A stretch of 64,000 bases of DNA from Flavobacteriales bacterium UBA1986 (lineage in GTDB: Bacteria > Bacteroidota > Bacteroidia > Flavobacteriales_G > Salibacteraceae): the NCBI GenBank assembly GCA_002336245.1, contig DDDG01000006.1:62001-126000 (forward strand). Direction: 5' to 3'. Below, in pieces: positions 26,675-34,835 of the stretch. The translations under genes were made by a program, and so were the position numbers. Every line of letters starts with the position of its first letter. Position 1 is the first letter of the stretch. The notes below the pieces were generated by a model. It made no database searches, had not been told where the DNA came from, and saw only the letters and a program-made list of their open reading frames with translations.

Positions 26675-26681
26675 CAAGCGC

Positions 26682-26689
26682 CAAATGTA
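26682..26689 (-). promoter_or_regulatory. -7 promoter box of the GT2/methyltransferase operon
   Basis: TACATTTG on the minus strand, full match to TAnnTTTG, 7 nt before the ATG at 26674. Confidence 0.6.
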
Positions 26690-26721
26690 GTAATTTGCCC
26701 TCGAGCAAGACCGACCGACTT

Positions 26722-27267
26722 ATGTCTCCAGAGCAAGAAGAATTCTTAAGGCTGATGCGCGCCGACAGTCGCCGCTCAAGCACAGAGCTTTGCTCCTCTT
26801 TGGTCCACGAAAACCCTGAATGGATGGCCTTGGTTTGGCAAGAAATCGGAAGCGCCGATTACCCCTACAACTTCCGAGCTGCTCGGGTGCTTGACCTCAG
26901 CAACGAACTGCATCCACCTCTTGGAGAAGACTTCCTGCAGCCAATTCTTGACGAGATTCAGGAAATGAAGAATGAGGGAATCGTGCGTCAGATGCTGCGG
27001 ATGCTGGCAAGGAACACCTTGAGTGAAGATCAGCTTTTTTCGATACTTGATTTTTGCATGAAGCTCGTCGGCGACCCAAATGTGGCTGTTGCCTTGAAGG
27101 TGTACAGCATGGAGCTCGTATTGTCTTTCTGTTCCTTTCAACCTTTGTTCAAATGCGAATTTGAATCACTTTTACTGGATCAATTTGAGCATCAAAAACC
27201 GGCCTTCAAATCTCGAGCAAGACACACGCTGAAAAAACTCAACAAATTACCAACTCAAAATGTCTAA
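26722..27267 (+). CDS. Hypothetical HEAT-like helical protein
   Basis: 181 aa from the ATG at 26722. I recognise no named family. The protein reads as repeated pairs of amphipathic helices (PILDEIQEMKNEGIVRQMLR, LFSILDFCMKLV, AVALKVYSMELVLSFC), suggesting HEAT/ARM-like repeats, with a basic C-terminus. It overlaps the next small gene by 8 bp. The frame is open back to 26650 but that extension would cover the opposite promoter. Confidence 0.6.
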   Translation: MSPEQEEFLRLMRADSRRSSTELCSSLVHENPEWMALVWQEIGSADYPYNFRAARVLDLSNELHPPLGEDFLQPILDEIQEMKNEGIVRQMLRMLARNTLSEDQLFSILDFCMKLVGDPNVAVALKVYSMELVLSFCSFQPLFKCEFESLLLDQFEHQKPAFKSRARHTLKKLNKLPTQNV

Positions 27268-27535
27268 ACACGAACGCAAATGCGAACACTGCGGTGAGTG
27301 GAACGATGTTCAACTCGAAACCTGCAAATCATGTGGGGAGGCCTTCAATAAGGTCTTTCGAGCACACATGGCAAAGCTTAAGAAGAAAAAAATCTTCGAC
27401 ATTCCGCTCATTGAAATCAAAGAAACGGATGCTCCTCCCATTAAAATTCTCAAGAAAGTCGTTCAGTTTCACCAACTCATTTTTTACGCGATTATTGGCT
27501 TTCTTGTATACCTCTCGACTTCGCTTGCTCATTGA
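27260..27535 (+). CDS. Small zinc-ribbon membrane protein, hypothetical
   Basis: 91 aa. N-terminal CxxC ... CxxC zinc ribbon (CEHC at residues 8-11 and CKSC near 23-26), a lysine-rich middle, and one C-terminal TM helix (about 68-86). No family name or function recognised. It overlaps the HEAT-like gene by 8 bp and is probably co-translated with it. Confidence 0.6.
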   Translation: MSKHERKCEHCGEWNDVQLETCKSCGEAFNKVFRAHMAKLKKKKIFDIPLIEIKETDAPPIKILKKVVQFHQLIFYAIIGFLVYLSTSLAH

Positions 27536-27729
27536 TATTCGATTCAAAAAGCAAGCAGCGATTTTGGAAGAAGGGCTTCTTTTTTCGTGGAGGCCGTTCC
27601 TAGATATATTAAACCTTCGCTTAGGTTTACTTCCTGCACCCAGCTCAATTCAAACAATGCCACCCTCTTCCTCCTGCATCTGTCGCGCTATGGACATTCG
27701 AATTTGGGATTTCGTAGTATCATCACCTT
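27536..27729. other. Intergenic gap
   Basis: About 190 bp between the zinc-ribbon gene and the secreted hydrolase. I see no gene or strong repeat; the last 20 bp before the hydrolase start contain no clear -7 box. Confidence 0.4.
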
Positions 27730-28695
27730 ATGAAATCTCTACTCCTCAACATTCTACTTCTGGCCTTGCTCCTTCCTTGTGCAAGTCAAGCTCAAATCGC
27801 CATCGACAGCAGCTTCACATTTCAATCGAATTCGAAGAAGTACAGTTTATTCATCCCATCTTCCTACGACAGCAGCACGCCAAACAAATTGATGCTTGGA
27901 ATGCATCCTTGGAACACCTCACGCTGGGATGCAGAAGCCTGGAGAGATACGCTCAGTGTTTTTGCTGAGAACAATGGCCTCATTCTCGTCTGCCCTGATG
28001 GTGGTTCCGACGGACGCGTAGATGACAACTTAGATTACGACTTTACCGAAGACTTGCTCGATTCTGTTCGGACTTGGTATTCCATCGATGAGGACTACCA
28101 ATACATCATGGGCTTTTCCATCGGAGGCAAAGCAACCTATGAATTTGGCTTCAGTCACAGCACAGAATTTGGTGGCTACATTCCTATTGGCGCCGCAACC
28201 AGCGAAGCTGAACTTAGCCCAGGCATTTCTTCTTCTCTCGATGAGGCTTATTACTTGGTACATGGGTCGAGTGATGCTGCGAGCACTCGCTACAATCCTA
28301 TCCTCAACCGACTGCAAACAGAAGGTGCCATCACCAACTCAGAATTTATGTCTGGCGTTGGTCATACCATCGACTTCCCAAATCGGAATCAAATTCTCAC
28401 AGAAGCATACGTTTGGATCGACAGCGTCAACTCTGCACAATTGAATTCTGTTCCGAGTGAGATTCAGGAAGACAAGCTAGAGTCTACGATTGAATTGCTT
28501 CAGCTAAATGATGTACTCACCATTAAGAGCGCATTTGATTACCAGGTCAACACCTACGCCATCGATGGGAAAGTGGCTGAGCTGGTTGAACTCGGCGAAA
28601 ACCGATACCAATTACCCAGTCGCACTGGTGTCTATTTGGTTTCTGTTGAAAACAAAGTGAGTAAACGCGTCTTCAAGGTTTACCTGGGCAATTAG
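27730..28695 (+). CDS. Secreted alpha/beta hydrolase with T9SS type A sorting domain
   Basis: 321 aa. Signal peptide to about residue 22 (SQAQ), then an esterase/PHB-depolymerase-like alpha/beta hydrolase. The nucleophile elbow is GFSIGG (about residues 133-138), an Asp is in HGSSDAAS and a catalytic His in GVGHTIDFP. The last 80 residues have the T9SS type A pattern (YAIDGKV ... TGVYLVSVEN ... FKVYL). It is probably a secreted esterase or peptidase-like hydrolase; the substrate is unknown. Confidence 0.8.
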   Translation: MKSLLLNILLLALLLPCASQAQIAIDSSFTFQSNSKKYSLFIPSSYDSSTPNKLMLGMHPWNTSRWDAEAWRDTLSVFAENNGLILVCPDGGSDGRVDDNLDYDFTEDLLDSVRTWYSIDEDYQYIMGFSIGGKATYEFGFSHSTEFGGYIPIGAATSEAELSPGISSSLDEAYYLVHGSSDAASTRYNPILNRLQTEGAITNSEFMSGVGHTIDFPNRNQILTEAYVWIDSVNSAQLNSVPSEIQEDKLESTIELLQLNDVLTIKSAFDYQVNTYAIDGKVAELVELGENRYQLPSRTGVYLVSVENKVSKRVFKVYLGN

Positions 28696-28710
28696 ATTTG
28701 TGGGGTGAGC

Positions 28711-29208
28711 ATGTTCATCCGCCATCTTAAAAGCGTACTGATTCTACCAGTCAATGTAGTGCTTGTAATAGCGGCGGGCCTACTTTATCTCTTCGACTAC
28801 CCCATGCTCCTCAGTGAAGACATCATTCTTTTGCTAGGCGGTTTTGTCTTTATCCTTCTAGGCGCCATTTGGGCAATCCTCACCTACAGAACCTACCTAC
28901 AAACCGCCGAAGGCACTGCAGCTCCTTGGGACCCATCGACAAAATTGGTAGTCAAAGGCCCTTACAAGTTTGTTCGAAACCCTATGATTTTAGGTGTTTG
29001 TCTGGTTTTGTTCGGACAATCAACGCTTTTTCAAAGCAGCGCTCTGCTTCTCTATTGCGTATTATTTTTTGTTGGAAACACCTTCTACTTCAAGTACTCA
29101 GAAGAGCCTGGATTAAGAAAGCGATTCGGCTCCGATTATGAGGTCTATCAAAAGAATGTGCCTAGATGGTTGCCGCGCATCCCAAAAAATTTGACTCGAA
29201 TCGGATAG
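28711..29208 (+). CDS. Isoprenylcysteine/phospholipid methyltransferase-family membrane protein
   Basis: 165 aa with four to five hydrophobic segments and the ICMT/PEMT signature near the C-terminus (GPYKFVRNPMILG at about residues 91-103 and EEPGLRKRFGSDYEVYQKNVPRW). These are SAM-dependent methyltransferases acting on membrane substrates; the substrate is not known here. The ATG at 28711 is preferred to a GTG 6 bp upstream. It lies 15 bp after the T9SS hydrolase gene. Confidence 0.75.
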   Translation: MFIRHLKSVLILPVNVVLVIAAGLLYLFDYPMLLSEDIILLLGGFVFILLGAIWAILTYRTYLQTAEGTAAPWDPSTKLVVKGPYKFVRNPMILGVCLVLFGQSTLFQSSALLLYCVLFFVGNTFYFKYSEEPGLRKRFGSDYEVYQKNVPRWLPRIPKNLTRIG

Positions 29209-29226
29209 ATTGTCATATTTGCCGCC

Positions 29227-29925
29227 ATGAATGAGGACATTCTAAATCCTTCCTTATTTATAGGAAACATTGAGTGGCGTGAGCCAATGACCACGCTCAC
29301 CGATATGGTCATGGCCCTTGTCGCACTATGGGCGTTTTACCAATTTCACAAGAAGATTCCGAAAGGACATGCTTCTCATCCATTCTTTAGAAATTACTTT
29401 CTATTCATGGGAGTTGGCATGACCTGCGCAGCCTGGATTGGCCATGGAGCTCAAGCCTACCTCAGCTTTGACTACAAGGCCATTGGTTGGACCATCACTT
29501 CAATCGGATTTTTCAATCTCCAAATGGGAGCTCTCAGAGTTCTGAAGTCTAGAATCAACCCTGTTTGGTTCTGGATATTCAATTGGACTTTCGTAGTTCA
29601 GTTGGTCGTGTATTGGATCCTTTTGAGTAACTCAGAGACGCGTACGTTCGAGATTGCTCAAGCAAGTACTGGCCTTAGTGTAATGGGTTGGGTACTGCCA
29701 CTTAGCCTCTATTCAGTCGCTAAGAAAATCAACCCCAAAAGCATGGGGATCGTATTAGCTATCAGTTTTGCCATAGCGCCAGCGGTAGTCTACAACCAGC
29801 AAATAAGCATTCACAAATGGATGAACTACCACGATATCTCTCACTTGCTCTCTGCCATCTACGTTTACCTCTTATACAGAGCTTGTAAAATGATTGTCGA
29901 GTACAAACCAGTGAACTCAATCTAA
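29227..29925 (+). CDS. Seven-TM hypothetical membrane protein
   Basis: 232 aa with about seven TM helices (near residues 21-38, 56-80, 91-108, 118-135, 148-165, 178-194, 203-222) and conserved-looking His residues (WIGHGAQAYL; NYHDISHLLSAIY). It may belong to one of the uncharacterised polytopic DUF families; I cannot name it. A CATATTTG box (7 of 8) lies 5 nt before the ATG. The next gene is also a His-rich membrane protein, 80 bp further. Confidence 0.6.
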   Translation: MNEDILNPSLFIGNIEWREPMTTLTDMVMALVALWAFYQFHKKIPKGHASHPFFRNYFLFMGVGMTCAAWIGHGAQAYLSFDYKAIGWTITSIGFFNLQMGALRVLKSRINPVWFWIFNWTFVVQLVVYWILLSNSETRTFEIAQASTGLSVMGWVLPLSLYSVAKKINPKSMGIVLAISFAIAPAVVYNQQISIHKWMNYHDISHLLSAIYVYLLYRACKMIVEYKPVNSI

Positions 29926-29978
29926 GCTCGACTGTTCATAAATCTGATGAAGGTCGTTTTCTGATCTTCTTCTGATGC

Positions 29979-29986
29979 TAAATTTG
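29979..29986 (+). promoter_or_regulatory. -7 promoter box of the sterol-desaturase-family gene
   Basis: TAAATTTG, full match to TAnnTTTG, 19 nt before the ATG at 30006. Confidence 0.6.
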
Positions 29987-30005
29987 CATTTCAAAATCGA
30001 TTTCC

Positions 30006-31295
30006 ATGGGTGGAGCACAATACATAGGACTGATCATTCCAGTTCTTCTTTTAGCCGTTTTTGTAGAGTTCATCGTTGCTCGTTATAAGAAGGTTGAAGT
30101 TTACACACTTTCAGATACGCTTGTAAATATTTGCTGTGGAACCTTGGAACGTCTCTTCGATTTCTTCTGGGTGGTCTTCATGTACTTCGTATTCGTTTGG
30201 CTCTACGACAATGTAAGCTTATGGCAGATCGCCCAAAATCCACTTACATGGGTGGTAGCATTACTTTTCGGCGATTGGCTTGCGTACTGGCACCATCGAC
30301 TCAGTCATGAAATAAACTTCCTCTGGGCTTCGCACATCGTGCATCACCAGAGTGAAGAACTGAATCTTACCACCGTATTCCGCGTTTCTGTGGTAGCGGT
30401 CATCAATCGGTCGTTCTTCTTCATCTGGATGCCCATCTTAGGCTTCACTCCTGCCTTTACCATCTCCGTGACCATGTTCATTGGTCTATTCCAATTTGTG
30501 ACGCACTCACGCTTGGTTAAGAGATTGGGTTTCCTCGAGAAAATATTCGTTACTCCTTCTCATCACCGGGTACATCATGCGCGAAATGAGAAGTACATGG
30601 ACCACAACTACGGACATGTTTTCATCTTCTGGGATAAGCTTCACAAGACCTTCGTTCCTGAAGAGGAAGAACCAGAATACGGGATTACTACAGGCTTTGA
30701 GAGCGGAAGCGCTTACGATGCTGTGTTGTTCTACTGGAAAGATCTCTTCACTCGTGCAGGACGCGCGAAAAGCTTCGGCGATAAGGTTCGTGTATTCCTG
30801 AAAGGTCCTCGCTATACTCCAGAAGGAGTCGACTTTCTGCCTACGAATTTCAAAACGGATGAGAACGGGAACCGCTTGAGACATCAAATTCCAATGCCAC
30901 TTGATTATGGCATTTATGTATTTCTGAACACATTGACCACTGTGGGTCTCTTTGGTAGCATGTTCATGTTGAAGAAGACATTCGAAAACCCTACCATGGC
31001 CAGCCTCGCAAGCGACCCAAGACTAGTAAGCCTTGTAGTTATGGTAATGTTTGGAATCTTCACACACGGTAGAATGATTGAACGTAAAGTTGGAGCTTAC
31101 CTACTTGAATACGTACGACTGTTGAGCATTGCATTGGTGTTGCCTATGATTTTCCAAAGTGAAAACAATTCAATGCTGTTGTCTGGATTTGCCATCGGAT
31201 GGGCTGTAATCAATGGCGCGTGGCTCGCACAGCTTCTCTACAAATACGGAAGAAATAAGAAAAGGTCGAGCTTAGGAGAAGCGGTTCACAGCTAG
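30006..31295 (+). CDS. Sterol desaturase / fatty-acid hydroxylase family protein
   Basis: 429-aa integral membrane di-iron oxygenase. The His clusters are WHHRLSHE (about residue 96-103), HIVHHQSEELN (about 111-121) and HHRVHHARNEKYMDHNYG (about 190-208), as in the fatty acid hydroxylase superfamily. The extra 150 C-terminal residues add about four TM segments. Possible substrates are hopanoids, carotenoids or fatty acids; no neighbour decides this. Its 3' end overlaps the convergent DUF4287/DUF5655 gene by 24 bp. Confidence 0.85.
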   Translation: MGGAQYIGLIIPVLLLAVFVEFIVARYKKVEVYTLSDTLVNICCGTLERLFDFFWVVFMYFVFVWLYDNVSLWQIAQNPLTWVVALLFGDWLAYWHHRLSHEINFLWASHIVHHQSEELNLTTVFRVSVVAVINRSFFFIWMPILGFTPAFTISVTMFIGLFQFVTHSRLVKRLGFLEKIFVTPSHHRVHHARNEKYMDHNYGHVFIFWDKLHKTFVPEEEEPEYGITTGFESGSAYDAVLFYWKDLFTRAGRAKSFGDKVRVFLKGPRYTPEGVDFLPTNFKTDENGNRLRHQIPMPLDYGIYVFLNTLTTVGLFGSMFMLKKTFENPTMASLASDPRLVSLVVMVMFGIFTHGRMIERKVGAYLLEYVRLLSIALVLPMIFQSENNSMLLSGFAIGWAVINGAWLAQLLYKYGRNKKRSSLGEAVHS

Positions 31296-31847
31296 ACTCC
31301 AATACTTTTCTGCCAAAACATTCAGGTCGGAAGACTCTTGAATCTGAATGGCGCGATTTATTTTCTCCGATACTCTCAACACCTTAGCGTCCTTCAATTC
31401 TGGATGATCTTCATTTGGGTCCAAGGCCAGCCCCAACCATACTCCGTCTTTGCACACTACAATCACAGCACATTGCTTTTTGGCTAGGAGTGAAACGTAT
31501 CCTTTGCAGATTCCAAATTTGACTTCGGGGTTCTGCTCCTTAATCCAAGTTTCGAGCTCATCGTAGAGCGGACGGAGTTCCTCCTTTTTCTCGAATTGCT
31601 TATTCAGAAGACCTTCTTGATCCGCATATACTGGCTTTCTGTCATTAAAATAGATGACGCCAAGAACGTAGGCCGTTCCATGTTTTACATTAAAACTCTC
31701 CTTCAACCAATGAAGGATTTGAGTGGGCTTTTCAAAAGATTCCTTGGCGATCAAATCCATCCATTCTTGCAACTCATGCCCTGTATCAGCTTTGAGCTTA
31801 GACAGCAAGATGGCCTCCATCTCAGCGGGTGTTTGTGGTATCGGCAT
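31272..31847 (-). CDS. DUF4287 + DUF5655 domain protein
   Basis: 191 aa. The N-terminal 70 residues match my recollection of DUF4287 (LKADTGHELQEWMDLIAKES, ILHWLKESFNVKHGTAYVLG), and the C-terminal half resembles DUF5655 (ELRPLYDELETWI ... YVSLLAKKQCAVIV). Both are small domains of unknown function. It begins 2 bp after the DUF2797 gene and is probably in one operon with it; the tail overlaps the sterol-desaturase gene by 24 bp. Confidence 0.7.
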   Translation of the reverse strand: MPIPQTPAEMEAILLSKLKADTGHELQEWMDLIAKESFEKPTQILHWLKESFNVKHGTAYVLGVIYFNDRKPVYADQEGLLNKQFEKKEELRPLYDELETWIKEQNPEVKFGICKGYVSLLAKKQCAVIVVCKDGVWLGLALDPNEDHPELKDAKVLRVSEKINRAIQIQESSDLNVLAEKYWSLAVNRFS

Positions 31848-31849
31848 AA

Positions 31850-32665
31850 CTAGAAGTCTAATTCAATTTCATAGGCCGTGTGCGAACGGATGTTCATGAC
31901 ACGTCCACCGTCGAAGATTAAGTACTGCCCTTTAATGCCTTGAAGCACTCCCTCAATTTCCGGTTGCTTATCCAACTTCATGCTACTCACCTTTTCTGGG
32001 TAAGCAATCACCGGATAATCGATTTTATAGCTCTGGTTGTTTGGGCTTATGAAATCCTGAAGATCCAAAGGCAAGAGCTTTTTCACTTCTTCTTTCTTTT
32101 GAACCAAGTCAACATCGGCAACTTCGTTCTTCAACATGGTTCTCCAGTTCGTTTTATCGGCCATATGACCTTTGAGACTCACTTCAATCTCACCTGCGAG
32201 CTGACGATAAGGAGTCTCGGCGAGAACGATGGCTTCCACTGCACCTTGATCCATCCATCGATGCATTCTGTTGGCGCTTCCCGTAACACCGACCTTCACT
32301 CCAGAGGTTCTGCTTAGGTAAACGGTGTGCGGACGAACGTGATGTTTAATCTCCCAATCCAAATCGCGCAGGGCGATGCCTAAGTGTGCCTGGCTCAGTT
32401 CCGGGCGGATGATGCTCTCGGCAGCCAAGGGAGAATTCATGAAAGCGTCGTATGACAAACCTTCCCCAAATGTTTTATTGATTTTCTTCCCTGTGGCAAC
32501 GCAGTGTATGTTTCCGGTCCAACGAATGGAGATTTCTTTGCCCACCAATTCGTTCATAGGAACTTCTTCTTTTGGTTCCAAATTATCGTAGAGGCGCATG
32601 TGGAATTGACTTATTCCATCGTAGGTTGTTTTCATCTTCCTCAAATGCCCTATTTTCATGCCCAT
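31850..32665 (-). CDS. DUF2797 family protein lacking the usual cysteines
   Basis: 271 aa. The middle matches DUF2797 (VYLSRTSGVKVGVTGSANRMHRW ... LADKTNWRTMLKN-like GHMADKTNWRTML). Family members as I know them carry a cysteine-rich zinc site near the N-terminus (CxxCGKK, YPCF, C in RPELC). Here the same region reads CVATGKK, YDAF and RPELS, and the protein has a single Cys in all, so metal binding is probably lost. Function unknown. Three possible ATG starts (32665, 32659, 32635) exist. Confidence 0.75.
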   Translation of the reverse strand: MGMKIGHLRKMKTTYDGISQFHMRLYDNLEPKEEVPMNELVGKEISIRWTGNIHCVATGKKINKTFGEGLSYDAFMNSPLAAESIIRPELSQAHLGIALRDLDWEIKHHVRPHTVYLSRTSGVKVGVTGSANRMHRWMDQGAVEAIVLAETPYRQLAGEIEVSLKGHMADKTNWRTMLKNEVADVDLVQKKEEVKKLLPLDLQDFISPNNQSYKIDYPVIAYPEKVSSMKLDKQPEIEGVLQGIKGQYLIFDGGRVMNIRSHTAYEIELDF

Positions 32666-32698
32666 CTAATCAAGTATTTCAATTTAAAACTAAGGATA

Positions 32699-33136
32699 AT
32701 GCGCCTACTTCTTACCCTCAGCCTCTCAATTGTTTTTACCCTGGGTTCACAAGCCCAATCTGTTTTGGGGAAATGGAAAACAATCGACGATGAAACTGGT
32801 AAACCAAAATCAATCGTAGAAATTTACATGAAGGGAGACAAGCTCCAAGGAAAGATTGTGAAACTATTCCGCAGCCCTGAACAAGACCAAGATCCAATTT
32901 GTGTGGAATGCGACCCAACAGACGATCGTCACAAGCAGAAGTTGATTGGCATGGAAATCATCCGTGGAATGGAGAAGGACGGCAACGAGTGGGAGGACGG
33001 GACCATCCTAGACCCTAAGACTGGTAAAATCTACGACTGTAAGTTGTGGGTAGACGAAAAGGATCCGCAGAAACTCCAAGTTCGCGGTTATGTAGCATTC
33101 TTCTTCCGCACCCAAACTTGGGTTCGCGAAAACTAA
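32699..33136 (+). CDS. DUF2147 exported protein
   Basis: 145 aa with a signal peptide (LGSQAQ cleavage near residue 20) and the DUF2147 lipocalin-like domain: VLGKWKTIDDETGKPKSIVE, LIGMEIIRGM and a C-terminal VRGYVAFFFRTQTWVR. Members are exported small proteins of unknown function widespread in Bacteroidota and Proteobacteria. The ATG at 32699 is chosen, since the upstream open frame covers the divergent DUF2797 gene. Convergent with the endonuclease gene, whose stop is 2 bp away. Confidence 0.85.
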   Translation: MRLLLTLSLSIVFTLGSQAQSVLGKWKTIDDETGKPKSIVEIYMKGDKLQGKIVKLFRSPEQDQDPICVECDPTDDRHKQKLIGMEIIRGMEKDGNEWEDGTILDPKTGKIYDCKLWVDEKDPQKLQVRGYVAFFFRTQTWVREN

Positions 33137-33137
33137 A

Positions 33138-34778
33138 TCACATTTTAACGAATCGAATCTGTTGTTTCAGTTCTGGAAGAGAAAGGAAATAGATTCCTGA
33201 CTTCAAGCTAGAAACATCGATTGAAGAAACAGTAGAACCCTGAAGGACCAATTGACCTTCGGGGTTTTTTATGTCGTAAGCTCGACTTCTCTCGAGACTT
33301 AAGTTGAGTGAGCTGGTGACTGGGTTCGGCCAAATGCTCAATATATTTCCAACTTCTTCTCCAACACTTTCCCATCTTGGAGCGTTTGTGACATTCACTC
33401 CTAAGGTTTTGCTAATTCCTCCCGAAAAATTAAACACGAATGCAAACTTTACTTCTTGTGAGATTACACCAGCCACAATACTAACACCGAGCTTAAAAGA
33501 CTCCTTTTCCTGAATTACGAAAGGAGGAGTCGGCATATTAGACCACATGTTGATTTCAAATCCACCTTGGTGAGCAATTGGAACAATCGTATCAATTGAC
33601 TCAAGTACAATCGAAGTGTCACCTTCGTTCATTAATTGAATGAAAAAGGAATTGAAACCTGAATATCCGCTCTCAGGAATTACTAGGCTATCCATTGGCC
33701 AAACCGAAACCCTAAATGCAGAATCACTGCGGCTGTATCCTTCCAACGAATTTATTCGTTCAATGAATTGCGGATAATCAACAAACGGACTTCGATTGCC
33801 TTGATAAATGTCGATGTCGTCGTTCCTATTTACCTCGATGGTGCTTACTGGAAACTGCTGATGCCAGTCGCGCATGGTAGCTTCTATGGGACGAAAGAAA
33901 TCACCCTTATTTCCGTAACGGAGTTGGAAGTACATCATCGACCGAGCAATTTGTCCTTTCACGAAATCGCGCGGCTCGAAGGTTGTGCTGGTCCTTTTGG
34001 AGCCCGCTGTACCAACTGCCGTTCCCCCTGTCGCTATACCAAAGGGCAGGTTGCCTCTAGAGCTGTTGGCACTAGCATCGGCAGGATATAAATGATGTAA
34101 ATCTGACCTCATGGGTTCATCGGAATTGAACATGCTTTGTGGATAGCTGTGTTCTGTATTGAAACCCATATTTTGAGCAGCTGAACGATTGGCGTAATTG
34201 GACGCTACCAAAGCCGTATAAATCCCTTCCAGCTTATTGACGGAAGAACCTCGTCCATTTACTTTCCAATTGTCGATGGTGAGAAACATTCGGTCTCTTG
34301 CACCACTGTATCCTAAAGTTGTGGCATTGTTAAGAATGCTGGTCAACTCTGTTTTTAACGCTTCCTCCCTCAAATCGAAGGTGCTGCCGTAGTATGTTTT
34401 CGGAAATAAAATCCGTCCTTTCACTCTGTAGGAATGAGCGCCAACAAACTTGTGCGCAAGAATGATGTAGGTGTCGTAATTCAAATTCTGATTCGAGGCA
34501 AAGGCAACCCACATGGTATCGCTGGATCCGTCCCCATCAAATTCGAGTGTGTTGAGCACCGTGTAGGGATGATACGTTCCATACACTGCTGGCGCATACG
34601 GCTTGATGACAAATGGCGTGTCGGGCCCGTTGAAGGTGACCACAACCATCTTCGTGTCGGCAATTCCAGGCGAAAAAGAACCGAAGTTCAAACTGTCGGG
34701 AGAAAAGCTGAACCAATCTTGCGACTGTGAGCTAAAAGTGGAAATGCAAAGCGCAAAATAGAGCCAGATTTTCTTCAT
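33138..34778 (-). CDS. Secreted endonuclease I family nuclease with T9SS type A sorting domain
   Basis: 546 aa. A signal peptide (to about residue 19), an N-terminal choice-of-anchor-like beta domain (about 20-120), the endonuclease I (EndA/NucM-type) domain (about 125-350) with NTEHSYPQSMF, RSDLHHLYPAD, SRGNLPFG and YQGNRSPFVDYPQF motifs, another beta domain (about 360-460), and a C-terminal T9SS type A domain (SIWPNPVTSSLNL ... SGIYFLSL). It likely degrades extracellular DNA or RNA for nutrients. A full-consensus -7 box lies 4 nt before the ATG. Confidence 0.88.
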   Translation of the reverse strand: MKKIWLYFALCISTFSSQSQDWFSFSPDSLNFGSFSPGIADTKMVVVTFNGPDTPFVIKPYAPAVYGTYHPYTVLNTLEFDGDGSSDTMWVAFASNQNLNYDTYIILAHKFVGAHSYRVKGRILFPKTYYGSTFDLREEALKTELTSILNNATTLGYSGARDRMFLTIDNWKVNGRGSSVNKLEGIYTALVASNYANRSAAQNMGFNTEHSYPQSMFNSDEPMRSDLHHLYPADASANSSRGNLPFGIATGGTAVGTAGSKRTSTTFEPRDFVKGQIARSMMYFQLRYGNKGDFFRPIEATMRDWHQQFPVSTIEVNRNDDIDIYQGNRSPFVDYPQFIERINSLEGYSRSDSAFRVSVWPMDSLVIPESGYSGFNSFFIQLMNEGDTSIVLESIDTIVPIAHQGGFEINMWSNMPTPPFVIQEKESFKLGVSIVAGVISQEVKFAFVFNFSGGISKTLGVNVTNAPRWESVGEEVGNILSIWPNPVTSSLNLSLERSRAYDIKNPEGQLVLQGSTVSSIDVSSLKSGIYFLSLPELKQQIRFVKM

Positions 34779-34782
34779 GTCA

Positions 34783-34790
34783 CAAAGGTA
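34783..34790 (-). promoter_or_regulatory. -7 promoter box of the T9SS endonuclease gene
   Basis: TACCTTTG on the minus strand, full match to TAnnTTTG, 4 nt before the ATG at 34778. Confidence 0.6.
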
Positions 34791-34821
34791 AGATGAAAGT
34801 CAGCTGAATCGATGAGGCGAT

Positions 34822-34829
34822 TACTTTTG
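34822..34829 (+). promoter_or_regulatory. -7 promoter box of the ABC-F gene
   Basis: TACTTTTG, full match to TAnnTTTG, 6 nt before the ATG at 34836. It lies inside the longer possible reading from 34812, which argues for the 34836 start. Confidence 0.6.
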
Positions 34830-34835
34830 CAGCCC

